Below, one piece after another: positions 1-12,553 of a stretch of 64,000 nt of DNA. Where the stretch lies: NCBI GenBank assembly GCA_903951825.1, contig CAJBDJ010000066.1, positions 1-64,000 of the forward strand, read 5' to 3'. A program made the position numbers and the translations under genes. The stretch is from an uncultured Pseudomonadota bacterium. GTDB taxonomy: Bacteria > Pseudomonadota > Gammaproteobacteria > Burkholderiales > Rhodocyclaceae. The notes under the pieces were generated by a model. That model was not told where the DNA came from, made no database searches, and saw nothing but the letters and a program-made list of their open reading frames with translations. Every line of letters begins with the position of its first letter. The first letter of the stretch is position 1.

Positions 1-107
1 AGTACATCGAAATCTTCTACAACAGAATTCGCAAGCAGGCCCGCCTTGGCTATCTGTCGCCTGCCGCGTTTATGCAGCAACATTATGAAAAACAGATAGC
101 CACTTAA
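1..107 (+). mobile_element. 3' end of an IS3-family transposase (partial, runs off the left edge)
   Basis: The frame starting at base 3 reads YIEIFYNRIRKQARLGYLSP and continues through AAFMQQHYEKQIAT to a TAA at 105-107. This is the C-terminal end of the integrase (OrfB) domain of IS3-family transposases, where a Y-(I/N)-x-x-R-x-x-x-x-L-G-Y-x-(S/T)-P signature precedes the stop. The last catalytic Glu and the rest of the element lie outside the window. An inverted repeat (bases 115-122 against 146-153) sits just after the stop. The sequence up to CA at 139-140 could be the terminal repeat, but the exact end cannot be fixed without the left end. Confidence 0.8.
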
Positions 108-339
108 ACCGTTGGACTCCACCGTTTACAACTGACCTCATGCGCGTGGAGTCAGGATGCCGCGGAGTCTATCGAAAGCCATAATTCGGCTCTACCTTGC
201 TGCACCAAATTTGTGAATGGCCGGGGTTTTGTGGAAACCACGGATTGGCTCCTTGGCCGAGCGCGATTGCCGGAGGCGTCAGGGGAAAATTCAAAACCTG
301 TTAACCACCAATTTGGATGCTGCGGCGCACCATCAATGC

Positions 340-345
340 TACAAT
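340..345 (+). promoter_or_regulatory. -10 element upstream of typA
   Basis: TACAAT at 340-345 matches the sigma70 -10 hexamer at five of six positions. No good -35 is visible at 16-18 bases upstream. Transcription would begin near 352, leaving about 20 bases of leader before the ATG at 373. This supports 373 as the typA start and argues against the in-frame upstream extension. Confidence 0.4.
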
Positions 346-372
346 CCCGCCTTTGATTTTTCAGGCCTTCTC

Positions 373-2214
373 ATGTCCGCTCGTCCGATTCGCAACATCG
401 CCATCATCGCCCACGTTGACCATGGCAAAACCACGCTGGTTGACCAATTGCTCCGCCAGTCCGGCACCTTTGCCGCTCACCAGCAGTTGGTCGAGTGCGT
501 GATGGACTCCAACGATCTGGAAAAGGAGCGCGGCATCACGATCCTGTCCAAGAATACGGCGGTTGAGTATGAAGGCGTCCATATCAATATCGTTGATACG
601 CCGGGTCACGCCGACTTTGGTGGTGAAGTCGAGCGCGTGCTCGGTATGGTTGACGGCGTCGTCTTGCTGGTCGATGCCGCTGAAGGGCCGATGCCGCAAA
701 CCCGCTTCGTGACCAAAAAAGCACTGGCGCTCGGCCTGCGTCCGATTGTGCTGGTGAACAAGGTTGACCGCGATGGCGCCGATCCTGATCAGGCCGTCAA
801 TCTGACCTTTGATTTGTTCGACAAGCTCGGGGCCAGCGATGAGCAGCTCGATTTTCCGATCGTTTATGCCTCTGGCCTCAACGGCTGGTCGGCGATGGAA
901 CTGGATCATCCGCGCGAAAACATGAAGCCGCTGTTCGACACTATCCTCCGTCATGTGCCGGCCCCCGACACCAATATCAACGAACCACTGCAACTGCAGA
1001 TTACCGCGCTTGATTACTCTTCCTACGTCGGTCGTATCGGCGTCGGTAAAATTAATCGCGGGCGTGTCAAGACCGGTCAAAACGTCCTGGTCATGTTCGG
1101 TACCGAAGAAGAAGCGCTTGAGCACGAGCGCACGCCGATCAAGGCCAAAATCGGTCAGGTTCTCGGCTACCGCGGCTTGAACAAGGTTGAGCTCGAAGAA
1201 GGTCTGGCCGGCGATATTGTCCAGATCACCGGCATTGAAGATCTGGTACTCGGGTGCACCGTCACCGACCCGGACAGCCCGGAAACCCTGCCGCTCCTGA
1301 AAATCGACGAGCCGACGCTGTCGATGCAATTCATGGTCAATACCAGCCCGTTGGCCGGCACCGAAGGCAAGTTTGTTACCAGCCGCCAGATCCGCGATCG
1401 GTTGCACAAAGAACTGCTGACCAACATGGCTCTGCGTGTTCACGACACCGGTAATGGCGACGTTTTTGACGTCTCCGGACGCGGCGAACTGCATCTCGGC
1501 ATCCTGCTCGAAAACATGCGCCGCGAAGGGTTCGAACTCGCCGTCGGACGCCCGCGTGTGGTCAAAAAAATGATCAACGGTGTCGAATGCGAACCTTATG
1601 AGTTGCTGACGGTTGACGTCGAAGAAGATACCCAGGGCGGAGTCATGGAAAGCCTCGGTCAGCGCAAGGGCGACTTGCAGGACATGGTGCCGGACGGCCG
1701 TGGTCGCGTCCGTATCGAATACCGCATCCCGGCGCGCGGCTTGATCGGTTTTCAGGGCGAATTCATGAACCTGACCCGTGGCAACGGCCTGATGAGCCAT
1801 GTTTTCGACGAATACGCCCCAGTCAAGGATGGCGGTGTTACCGAGCGCCGTAACGGCGTGCTGATCTCCCAGGATAACGGTGAGGCCGTTGCCTACGCAC
1901 TGTGGAAGCTGCAGGATCGCGGTCGTATGTTCGTTGTTCCGGGCGATAAATTGTACGAAGGCATGATCATCGGCATTCACAGCCGCGAAAACGATCTCGT
2001 TGTAAACCCGATCAAGGGCAAGCAACTGACCAACGTGCGAGCCTCCGGTACGGATGAGGCGGTACGTCTGGTGCCGGCGATCAAACTGAGCCTGGAAGCG
2101 GCGGTCGAGTTCATTGCCGAAGATGAACTGGTCGAATTGACGCCAAAATCAATCCGCATTCGCAAGCGTTACCTGACCGAAATTGAACGCAAGCGCTCGG
2201 TTCGCGGCTTGTAA
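373..2214 (+). CDS. typA: Ribosome-associated translational GTPase TypA/BipA
   Basis: A 613-residue translation-factor GTPase of the EF-G/LepA superfamily that binds the 70S ribosome and acts in stress adaptation and 50S assembly. The N-terminal G domain shows the P-loop [10 protein letters not shown] near residues 14-23, the switch-I region ERGITI, the G3 motif DTPGH and the G4 motif NKVD. Domain II, the EF-G-like domain III/V folds and the BipA-specific C-terminal domain follow, and total length is usual for the family (about 605-615). The frame is open back to 217, but family homology starts at [20 protein letters not shown] and the likely promoter lies downstream of 217, so the ATG at 373 is chosen. 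It stands alone, next to an IS end upstream and a convergent deaminase gene downstream. Confidence 0.96.
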   Translation: MSARPIRNIAIIAHVDHGKTTLVDQLLRQSGTFAAHQQLVECVMDSNDLEKERGITILSKNTAVEYEGVHINIVDTPGHADFGGEVERVLGMVDGVVLLVDAAEGPMPQTRFVTKKALALGLRPIVLVNKVDRDGADPDQAVNLTFDLFDKLGASDEQLDFPIVYASGLNGWSAMELDHPRENMKPLFDTILRHVPAPDTNINEPLQLQITALDYSSYVGRIGVGKINRGRVKTGQNVLVMFGTEEEALEHERTPIKAKIGQVLGYRGLNKVELEEGLAGDIVQITGIEDLVLGCTVTDPDSPETLPLLKIDEPTLSMQFMVNTSPLAGTEGKFVTSRQIRDRLHKELLTNMALRVHDTGNGDVFDVSGRGELHLGILLENMRREGFELAVGRPRVVKKMINGVECEPYELLTVDVEEDTQGGVMESLGQRKGDLQDMVPDGRGRVRIEYRIPARGLIGFQGEFMNLTRGNGLMSHVFDEYAPVKDGGVTERRNGVLISQDNGEAVAYALWKLQDRGRMFVVPGDKLYEGMIIGIHSRENDLVVNPIKGKQLTNVRASGTDEAVRLVPAIKLSLEAAVEFIAEDELVELTPKSIRIRKRYLTEIERKRSVRGL

Positions 2215-2262
2215 AAAGAGCCACGATGGAAGCGGTCGGGAGCGTCAAAAAGTCAGACTAGG

Positions 2263-2736
2263 CTAATACCTTCTGCTGCGTGGATTGGCGAACCAGTTTT
2301 GTAGTGGCACCAAGGCTTCGGGTAACGGGTAGTGTTCGCTGATGATGCGGCGCTCGGCGGCAGGCAAACTCAGTTCGCGATACAAGGCGTCGTCGCAAAA
2401 TCCAATGGCCGCCGCCTCACAGCGGCGGTTGGCGAAGACGATGCGTTCGATAGACGCCCAGTAGGCGGCCGATAAACACATCGGGCACGGCTCGCTTGAG
2501 GCGTATAGCGTCGATTTCGGCAAATGAAAGCTGTTGACCGTAAGGCAGGCTGCGCGAATTGCCATCACTTCGGCATGAGCGGTGGGGTCATTGCTGGCAA
2601 CCACTTGATTCCAGCCTTCGCCGATGATTTTCCCGTCACATACGACAATGGCACCGAATGGGCCACCGTCACCGGAATCGACGCTTTTTTGCGCCAGCAT
2701 GACCGCATTTTTTATAAAAAAATCGTCATTAATCAT
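2263..2736 (-). CDS. Nucleoside/guanine deaminase-like zinc protein
   Basis: A 157-residue member of the cytidine/deoxycytidylate deaminase fold. The zinc and catalytic motifs are both present: HAEVMAIR (His ligand and proton-shuttling Glu) and PCPMC (two Cys ligands). The N-terminal GPFGAIVVCDGKIIGEGWNQ stretch, the NDPTAHAE context and the C-terminal AAAIGFCDDALY segment resemble the small guanine deaminases (GuaD of Bacillus type) more than TadA, which usually lacks that tail. Guanine deaminase would convert guanine to xanthine; the substrate is inferred from resemblance only. The gene converges on typA and diverges from smc across a 139-base AT-richer gap. The start ATG has no clear Shine-Dalgarno sequence. 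Confidence 0.8.
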   Translation of the reverse strand: MINDDFFIKNAVMLAQKSVDSGDGGPFGAIVVCDGKIIGEGWNQVVASNDPTAHAEVMAIRAACLTVNSFHLPKSTLYASSEPCPMCLSAAYWASIERIVFANRRCEAAAIGFCDDALYRELSLPAAERRIISEHYPLPEALVPLQNWFANPRSRRY

Positions 2737-2875
2737 TAGGTTGGTATATTAAATTAAAGTGATTTGTTAGATTTACGCTGCTGCTGGCGTTCGACCGGAA
2801 AATCCTCTTTGGCGGGGCGATGTTATTATACGATCCCCTTCAAGACCGGATGTTTTGTGCCAGCCGGGTTCACTC

Positions 2876-5800
2876 ATGCGTCTGACCAAACTCAAACTCG
2901 CCGGCTTCAAATCCTTCGTCGATCCCACGGTGGTCTCCCTGCCCGGGCAACTGGTCGGGGTCGTTGGCCCGAATGGTTGCGGCAAATCGAACATCATGGA
3001 TGCCGTGCGCTGGGTGCTGGGCGAGTCGAAGGCTTCTGAATTGCGCGGCGAGTCGATGATGGACGTCATTTTTAACGGCTCGTCCCATCGCCAACCGGTG
3101 TCGCGTGCTTCGGTTGAGCTGATTTTCGAGAATCTGCTGGGTCGGGCGCTGGGTCAGTGGTCGCAATACACCGAGTTGGCCGTCAAGCGCACGCTGACGC
3201 GCCAGGGGCAATCGGATTATTTCATCAATAACCTGAAAGTGCGGCGCAAGGATATTACCGATCTCTTCCTCGGTACCGGGCTTGGCCCCCGTGCTTACGC
3301 GATTATCGGTCAGGGGATGATTTCGCGGATCATCGAGGCGCGTCCCGATGATCTGCGCGTTTTTCTTGAGGAGGCGGCAGGCGTCACACGCTACAAGGAG
3401 CGCCGCAAGGAAACCAATGGACGCCTTGAGGATAGCCGCGAGAATCTGACGCGGGTTGAGGATATTCGCCTTGAATTGGCTAGCCAGATTGAAAAACTCG
3501 GCGCCCAGGCCGAGGTTGCGCGGCGTTATCACGCGCTAAACGAGCAACTGATTCAGCGTCAGCAGTTGTTGTGGCTGCTCAGGAAGCGCGAAGCCGAGGC
3601 CGAGCGGCAGCGTTTGTCGCTCGATGTCGAGCGTGCGGTGACCGAGCTTGAGGCGCAAAATGCCGCCCTGCGCGAGATTGAGGTGCGTGCCGAGGCAACC
3701 CGCGAGGCACATTTTGCCGCCGGTGATGCCTTGCACGAGGCGCAGAGCGCGATGTATTCGGCAAATGCCGAGGTGGCCAGTCTGGAGGCAGAGATTCGCC
3801 ACCGTCGTGAATCGCATAGCCAGTTGGAGGCACGATTGGTGCAACTGGAAGGCGAGTTGGCGCAATGGAACGAAACCGCCGAAAAACTCGCGGTCGACCG
3901 CCAAAAATGGGAGGAATTACAGGAGGTCGCCGGCCTGCGCGTTGCCGAGGCCGACGAGCGTCTGCATCAGCAAATGAATATTGCCCCGCAAGTTGAGGAA
4001 AGCCACCACCAGGCGCAAGAGGAATTACAGCGTTTGCGCACCCGCAGCGCTAACGGCGAGCAGCGCCTTGAGGTCGAATTGACTCACAAGGCGCACGCGC
4101 AACGCGCCTTGCAAGCGATTACCCTGCGCCGCGACCGTTTGCGTGAAGAAGCCGGCGGCGAGGCGGCGCCGGATGCCCTTGATCTCGCCGAAAAAGAAGA
4201 AATGCTTGAGCTGCTGCGCGAAGAACTCGCCGGCGATCAAGCGCATTTGGAACAATTGCAGCATGAGTTACCGCAAATCGAAGCCAGGCGGCGTCAGCTT
4301 CAGGAGGCTGTGCAACGCATCGAGCGCGAACTGGCAGCCGGCCAGGCGCGTTGCAGTGCGCTGGTGCAGATGCAGGCGCGCACAGACGCCGGCGGCAAGC
4401 TGCCGGCCTGGCTGCAGCGGCACGGACTGGACGGTGCCAAGCCACTGTGGCAGCAGATTCATGTTGAAGCCGGCTGGGAAGTCGCTGTCGAGGCGGTCTT
4501 GCGTGAGCGCCTGAGCGCCGTTGCCTGTGACGATGCAAGCCGCTTCGATGCCTGGTTAACGGATCGGCCGGATGCACATTTGAGTATCGCCTTGCCTGGA
4601 GCCGCCGCAGATTTTGCCCCGCCCGCCGCCTTGCCTGAACGCAGCCTGCAGAAGCAGGTGCGCTGTGCGCATCCGCTACTGGCCGCCGTACTCAATGATT
4701 GGCTGGGTCTGGTGACAACGGCCGATAGCCTTGAAGCCGCGCTCGCCATGCGCCCCGCCTTGGCAGTCGGAAATACGCTGGTGACGGCGGGTGGCGACCT
4801 GATCACCCGCAGCAGCCTGACGTTTTTTGCGCCGGATCAAAGCGAACACGGCTTGCTCGAACGTCAGCGTGAAATCGAGGTGCTGGGTGCCGGCATTGCC
4901 GATTTCGAAGAGCAAGCCGCCGCCAGCCGCGAGCAGCTCACCACGCTGGACGAGCAAGTCGACGACAAGCGCGAGGAAATCGGCGAAATCCGCCAATACA
5001 TTACCGACCGCCAGCAGCGGATACATGCGCTACAGCTTGACGTGGTGAAGCTGGCGCAGGCGATAGATCGCCATCGCGAGCAAAAGGAACGCCAGCAGGA
5101 GCAACTGGCCGAACTGGCCGAAGAAGAGGAGGGCGAGCGCGAGCGTGCCCTGGCGGCAGATGAAAAAATTGCCGAAGTCCGCGACGGATTGAGCCGCATC
5201 CGCATTTTGGTTGCCGGCGCGCAAAGCCGGCTTGACGATGCCGAGCGCGCTGTGCGTGCCGAACGCGAACGCCATGCCGATTTCGACCGGGCGCTGCGCG
5301 AAGCACAGTTTTCCCTGCGCGAAGCGGAAAGCAAATTGCAGGATATTTTTGCGCAGCAGGCAACCGCCCAGCGCGAACTGGCGCGCATCGCGAAGGATCG
5401 CGCCCTCTGTGCCGAGCAAGTCGCGGCAGTGCCGCCTGACATCATGGAAGACAAACTGCAGGCGGCGCTTGAACAGCGTCAGGAAAAAGAAAAAATTCTT
5501 GCCGAAAAGCGCGCTGCGCTGGAGGCAGCAACGGGCGATCTGCGCGGGCTGGACGAACAGCGCCTGAAAATAGAGCAAGGTCTGGAGCCCCTGCGCGTGC
5601 GCATCGGCGAACTCAAACTGAAAGAGCAGGCGGCGGCGCTCAGCACGGAACAGTTTGCGCAGCAACTAATGGCCGCCGGCGCTGACGAAACAACGCTTCA
5701 AAGCGAACTCGGCAATCTCCGGGCGGCCGCTTTGCAGGGCGAAATCACGCGCCTTGGCAATGCCCTTCAGGAACTCGGCGCCGTCAATCTGGCTGCCTTG

Positions 5801-6391
5801 CAGGAACTGGACACCGCGACCGAGCGCAAGGGCTATCTCGACATGCAAGCGGCTGATCTCAATGAAGCCATGCAAACCCTGGAAAACGCCATTCGTCGTA
5901 TCGACCGCGAGACCCGTGACCTCCTTAAATCGACCTTTGATACGGTCAACCAGCATTTCGGCCAACTTTTCCCCGAGCTTTTTGGTGGCGGGCGTGCCGA
6001 ACTGGTAATGACCGGCGAAGAGATTCTTGATGCCGGCGTTCAGGTGGTTGCCCAGCCGCCGGGAAAAAAGAATTCGACCATCCATTTGCTTTCGGGCGGC
6101 GAGAAGGCGTTGACCGCAATTGCGCTGGTGTTCTCGATGTTCCAGCTCAATCCGGCGCCGTTCTGCCTGCTTGATGAAGTCGATGCGCCACTCGATGACA
6201 GCAACACCGAGCGTTTTTGTGGCATGGTGAAGAAAATGTCCGCCAATACGCAATTTCTATTCATCTCCCATAATAAAATCGCCATGGAAATGGCCGCGCA
6301 GCTGGTCGGCGTGACGATGCAGGAATCCGGCGTTTCGCGCGTGGTTGAAGTCGATATCGAAGAAGCTTTGAAAATGAGGGACGCGGCGTAA
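2876..6391 (+). CDS. smc: Chromosome partition protein SMC
   Basis: An 1171-residue structural-maintenance-of-chromosomes ATPase that organises and segregates the nucleoid with ScpA/ScpB. The Walker A motif GPNGCGKS is at residues 31-38. Two long Glu/Arg/Gln-rich coiled-coil arms flank a non-coiled hinge at about residues 510-640. The C-terminal head carries the ABC signature LLSGGEKAL near residue 1070 and the Walker B/D-loop FCLLDEVDAPLDD near 1097. Length is typical. An in-frame TTG at 2855 would add seven residues, but the conserved N-terminus MRLTKLKLAGFKSF starts at the ATG 2876. It is the first gene of a tightly spaced plus-strand run and abuts zipA directly. ScpA/ScpB are not in this window. 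Confidence 0.97.
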   Translation: MRLTKLKLAGFKSFVDPTVVSLPGQLVGVVGPNGCGKSNIMDAVRWVLGESKASELRGESMMDVIFNGSSHRQPVSRASVELIFENLLGRALGQWSQYTELAVKRTLTRQGQSDYFINNLKVRRKDITDLFLGTGLGPRAYAIIGQGMISRIIEARPDDLRVFLEEAAGVTRYKERRKETNGRLEDSRENLTRVEDIRLELASQIEKLGAQAEVARRYHALNEQLIQRQQLLWLLRKREAEAERQRLSLDVERAVTELEAQNAALREIEVRAEATREAHFAAGDALHEAQSAMYSANAEVASLEAEIRHRRESHSQLEARLVQLEGELAQWNETAEKLAVDRQKWEELQEVAGLRVAEADERLHQQMNIAPQVEESHHQAQEELQRLRTRSANGEQRLEVELTHKAHAQRALQAITLRRDRLREEAGGEAAPDALDLAEKEEMLELLREELAGDQAHLEQLQHELPQIEARRRQLQEAVQRIERELAAGQARCSALVQMQARTDAGGKLPAWLQRHGLDGAKPLWQQIHVEAGWEVAVEAVLRERLSAVACDDASRFDAWLTDRPDAHLSIALPGAAADFAPPAALPERSLQKQVRCAHPLLAAVLNDWLGLVTTADSLEAALAMRPALAVGNTLVTAGGDLITRSSLTFFAPDQSEHGLLERQREIEVLGAGIADFEEQAAASREQLTTLDEQVDDKREEIGEIRQYITDRQQRIHALQLDVVKLAQAIDRHREQKERQQEQLAELAEEEEGERERALAADEKIAEVRDGLSRIRILVAGAQSRLDDAERAVRAERERHADFDRALREAQFSLREAESKLQDIFAQQATAQRELARIAKDRALCAEQVAAVPPDIMEDKLQAALEQRQEKEKILAEKRAALEAATGDLRGLDEQRLKIEQGLEPLRVRIGELKLKEQAAALSTEQFAQQLMAAGADETTLQSELGNLRAAALQGEITRLGNALQELGAVNLAALQELDTATERKGYLDMQAADLNEAMQTLENAIRRIDRETRDLLKSTFDTVNQHFGQLFPELFGGGRAELVMTGEEILDAGVQVVAQPPGKKNSTIHLLSGGEKALTAIALVFSMFQLNPAPFCLLDEVDAPLDDSNTERFCGMVKKMSANTQFLFISHNKIAMEMAAQLVGVTMQESGVSRVVEVDIEEALKMRDAA

Positions 6392-9660
<3,269 letters not shown>

Positions 9661-9663
9661 TCA

Positions 9664-10530
9664 ATGAAAAAAGTCAGAAAAGCCGTCTTTCCGGTTGCCG
9701 GCTTGGGTACCCGCTTCCTGCCCGCCACCAAGGCCAGCCCCAAGGAAATGCTGCCGATTGTCGATAAGCCCCTGATCCAGTTTGCCGTCGAAGAAGCGGT
9801 GGCGGCCGGTATTACCGACATGATTTTCGTCACCGGCCGCTCCAAGCGCTCGATCGAAGATCACTTCGACAAGGCTTACGAACTCGAAAGCGAGCTTCTG
9901 GCGCGCGGCAAGGACGAATTGCTCGACTTTGTGCGCAACATGATTCCCAAGAACATCAACTGCATCTACATCCGCCAGGCCGAAGCCCTTGGTCTTGGAC
10001 ATGCCGTCCTCTGCGCCAAGCCGGTGATTGGCGACGAGCCGTTTGCCGTTCTTCTGGCCGACGACTTGCTCGATGGCACGATCCCGGTCATGAAGCAGAT
10101 GACCGATACCTATGATTATTACCGCTGCTCGGTGCTCGGCGTTCAGGATGTGCCGCTTGAAGATACCCGCAGCTACGGCATTGTCGACGCACGGCGCGTC
10201 GCCGACCGTCTTGAACAGGTCAATGCAATCGTCGAAAAGCCGGCGCCTGAAAAGGCGCCATCAACGCTGGCCGTGGTCGGCCGCTACATCCTGACGCCGC
10301 GTATTTTTCATCATCTGGAAAACGTCAAGCCGGGGGCTGGCGGCGAGATTCAGCTCACCGACGGAATTGCCTCGTTGCTCAGTGAAGAACAGGTGCTCGC
10401 TTACCGCTACGAGGGCGTGCGCTACGATTGCGGTTCCAAACTCGGTTACCTGAAGGCCACGGTGGTATTCGGACAGCGCCATCAGGAAGTCGGGGTCGAA
10501 TTCGACGCTTATCTGAAAACTCTGGGGTAA
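9664..10530 (+). CDS. galU: UTP--glucose-1-phosphate uridylyltransferase GalU
   Basis: A 288-residue nucleotidyltransferase that makes UDP-glucose from UTP and glucose-1-phosphate for envelope polysaccharides and galactose metabolism. The nucleotide-binding signature [20 protein letters not shown] lies at residues 14-33, followed by the typical [13 protein letters not shown]. The product-binding regions EKP and [12 protein letters not shown] are present. Length is standard for GalU. The gene is three bases after ligA, with gggagatt as a ribosome site inside the ligA end, and three bases before hpt. Confidence 0.96.
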   Translation: MKKVRKAVFPVAGLGTRFLPATKASPKEMLPIVDKPLIQFAVEEAVAAGITDMIFVTGRSKRSIEDHFDKAYELESELLARGKDELLDFVRNMIPKNINCIYIRQAEALGLGHAVLCAKPVIGDEPFAVLLADDLLDGTIPVMKQMTDTYDYYRCSVLGVQDVPLEDTRSYGIVDARRVADRLEQVNAIVEKPAPEKAPSTLAVVGRYILTPRIFHHLENVKPGAGGEIQLTDGIASLLSEEQVLAYRYEGVRYDCGSKLGYLKATVVFGQRHQEVGVEFDAYLKTLG

Positions 10531-10533
10531 ATC

Positions 10534-11082
10534 ATGGATGCCGATAAAGCGCGTCAAGTCCTGGCCGAAGCCGATCTGATTCATTCGCCCGAGGTGGTCA
10601 ATGCCGCCGTCGCCGATCTGGCGACACGGATTAGCGCCCGCCTTGCCGACAAAAATCCACTGGTACTTTGCGTCATGACCGGCGGACTGGTTTTTAGTGG
10701 TCAGTTGCTGTTGCGCCTCGATTTTCCATTGGAGTTTGATTACTTGCACGTCACCCGCTACGGCCCGGACACCCAGGGTGGCAAAATTTCCTGGCGCAGC
10801 GCTCCGTGGACGTCGGTCAAGGGGCGTTGCGTGCTGGTGCTCGATGACATCCTCGATGCCGGGGTAACTCTTGCCGCGGTCAAGGAAAGCCTGCGTCGCA
10901 TGGGCGCGCAGGAGGTGCTGACTGCCGTTTTTACCGACAAACTGAATGGCAAGAGCAAACCGGTTTTAGCCGATTTTTGTGGCTTGACCGTACCCGACCG
11001 CTTTGTCTTCGGATTTGGCATGGATGTTGACGGTGCCTGGCGTCATTTGCCGGCGATCTATGCAATGAAGGACGAGGCGTGA
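10534..11082 (+). CDS. hpt: Hypoxanthine-guanine phosphoribosyltransferase
   Basis: A 182-residue type I phosphoribosyltransferase that converts hypoxanthine or guanine and PRPP into IMP or GMP. The PRPP-binding motif VLVLDDILDAGVTL is near residues 102-115. The sequence resembles the betaproteobacterial Hpt group (LHVTRYG, PDRFVFGFGMD). The stop overlaps the next gene's GTG start by four bases (GTGA). Two genes downstream lies an S-methyl-5'-thioinosine phosphorylase that releases hypoxanthine, so this enzyme may recycle that base; the link is inferred from the order. Guanine versus hypoxanthine preference cannot be read from sequence. Confidence 0.92.
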   Translation: MDADKARQVLAEADLIHSPEVVNAAVADLATRISARLADKNPLVLCVMTGGLVFSGQLLLRLDFPLEFDYLHVTRYGPDTQGGKISWRSAPWTSVKGRCVLVLDDILDAGVTLAAVKESLRRMGAQEVLTAVFTDKLNGKSKPVLADFCGLTVPDRFVFGFGMDVDGAWRHLPAIYAMKDEA

Positions 11083-11777
11083 ACGTCTCGGGTGTTGCCG
11101 AGTTTCTGAATTACTGGGAAGCCGAGGGTGCCGCCTATGTGCGGCATGGTGACTATGCCTGGATGGCCTCGCTGGTTCCCGCTCAGCGCATTCTCGAAAT
11201 CGGCTGCGGCCTGGGCTTTGGCACCGAGGCGCTGATTGCCCGCAAGCGGGACGTGCTGGCGCTCGATATCCTCGATGAATGCCTCGACGCCAGCCAGGAA
11301 AAAACGGCAGGGCAGGGCGTGCAGTTTCTAAAAGCTGACGTGACCTGTCTTGATCAGTCGCAACGCCAGGTAATTGACGATTTCGCTCCGGATTGCCTGT
11401 TGTGCTGGCTGATGGGGGCGCCGGCAGCGGCTATTGGCGCCGACCGTCTCGATGGCGGGCAGGCCGTGGCGAGTTATCGAGAAAGCGTGCATCGCAAGAT
11501 TGCCGAACTGGCTGCATCGCTAACTGGCGTTCGTTTCCTGCATATCGTCGACCGCATGGCGATTCCCTGGCAGGCCAAGGATGTCGGCCGCGATACGCTG
11601 GTTCGCTACCACAATGGAAAAACCTTTCTCGGATTGCCATGGGTCGCCGATCGGCGCAATGCCCTGTACCGAAAACTGAGTGACAATGTTCTTGACCTGG
11701 CGCAGCAGCGCCGTCTCCATCCCACACTGAAGCATGTCGTGCCGACACTGGCCTCGCTTCTTGTAGAAAGAAAGTAA
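11079..11777 (+). CDS. Class I SAM-dependent methyltransferase, substrate unknown
   Basis: A 232-residue protein with the glycine-rich SAM-binding motif ILEIGCGLGFGTEAL near residues 37-51 and the acidic post-I residue in VLALDILDECLDA. The C-terminal half contains no substrate-binding signature that I recognise. It starts with GTG overlapping the hpt stop, and mtnP begins five bases after its stop, so it is translationally coupled inside a purine/methylthio salvage group. Methylation by SAM is inferred from the fold; the acceptor is unknown. No membrane segment or signal peptide is visible. Confidence 0.8.
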   Translation: MNVSGVAEFLNYWEAEGAAYVRHGDYAWMASLVPAQRILEIGCGLGFGTEALIARKRDVLALDILDECLDASQEKTAGQGVQFLKADVTCLDQSQRQVIDDFAPDCLLCWLMGAPAAAIGADRLDGGQAVASYRESVHRKIAELAASLTGVRFLHIVDRMAIPWQAKDVGRDTLVRYHNGKTFLGLPWVADRRNALYRKLSDNVLDLAQQRRLHPTLKHVVPTLASLLVERK

Positions 11778-11782
11778 TCATC

Positions 11783-12529
11783 ATGCTGGCAATTATCGGC
11801 GGCAGTGGGTTGACGACCCTCTCCAATCTGGAAGTCTCGCATCGCGAAGTCGTCCGCACGCCCTATGGCGAGCCTTCCGGTGCCTTGGTATTCGGTGGAA
11901 TCTGCGGCAAACCGGCGATGTTCCTGCCGCGTCACGGCTATGGACACACCATCGCGCCGCATATGGTCAACTATCGTGCCAACCTGTGGGCGATTCATCA
12001 CCACCAGGCGACCGGGATCATTTCGGTGGCCTCGGTGGGCGGTATCCGCGACGACCTGGGGCCGGGAGAAATTGTTATTCCCAATCAGATCATTGATTAC
12101 ACCTGGGGCAGAAAATCGACCTTTTTTGAGGGGGTGGATACCCCGGTAACCCATGTCGATTTCACCGAACCCTATGACGCATCCTTACGCCAGCGGATTC
12201 AGGACGCGGCCGCCAGTCTTAACCTTTCAGTCAAGGTGGGTGGCGTTTATGCGGCCACGCAGGGGCCGCGCCTTGAATCTGCCGCCGAGATCAACCGTAT
12301 GGAACGTGACGGGGCTGACCTGGTTGGCATGACCGGTATGCCCGAAGCCGTTCTGGCGCGTGAATTGGGAATCCCCTATGCGGCCATCAATGTCGTTGCC
12401 AACCACGCTGCCGGGCGTGGCAGCAGTGCCAACGGAATTCACTTTGACAGCCTGGAAACCGTTTTACATGAGGCTATGAGCAAAGTGCGCGGCATTATTG
12501 AGCGCCTCGTCAGCAGTCAGTCGGGCTGA
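11783..12529 (+). CDS. mtnP: S-methyl-5'-thioinosine phosphorylase
   Basis: A 248-residue member of the purine nucleoside phosphorylase/MTA phosphorylase family. The N-terminal IIGGSGL phosphate loop, the RHGYGHTIAPHMVNYRAN block and the specificity region DLVGMTGMPEAVLARELGIPYA are visible. Classical MTA phosphorylases carry a TTLPEA-type sequence there; the TGMPEA form is that of Pseudomonas-type methylthioinosine phosphorylases, which prefer deaminated MTA and release hypoxanthine and 5-methylthioribose-1-phosphate. It is the last gene of the plus-strand run from smc and is convergent with bamD. The MTA deaminase that should supply its substrate is not in the window. Confidence 0.88.
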   Translation: MLAIIGGSGLTTLSNLEVSHREVVRTPYGEPSGALVFGGICGKPAMFLPRHGYGHTIAPHMVNYRANLWAIHHHQATGIISVASVGGIRDDLGPGEIVIPNQIIDYTWGRKSTFFEGVDTPVTHVDFTEPYDASLRQRIQDAAASLNLSVKVGGVYAATQGPRLESAAEINRMERDGADLVGMTGMPEAVLARELGIPYAAINVVANHAAGRGSSANGIHFDSLETVLHEAMSKVRGIIERLVSSQSG

Positions 12530-12553
12530 GCTGGTAATTCGCTCTCGTAAGGA

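Noticed and set aside
217-372. 52-codon N-terminal extension of typA
   Set aside because: Family homology starts at 373, and the likely -10 element (340-345) lies downstream of 217.
361-2025. A 554-codon open frame antisense to typA
   Set aside because: It mirrors the codon structure of typA in a GC-rich genome, its translation resembles no family, and typA is unmistakable.
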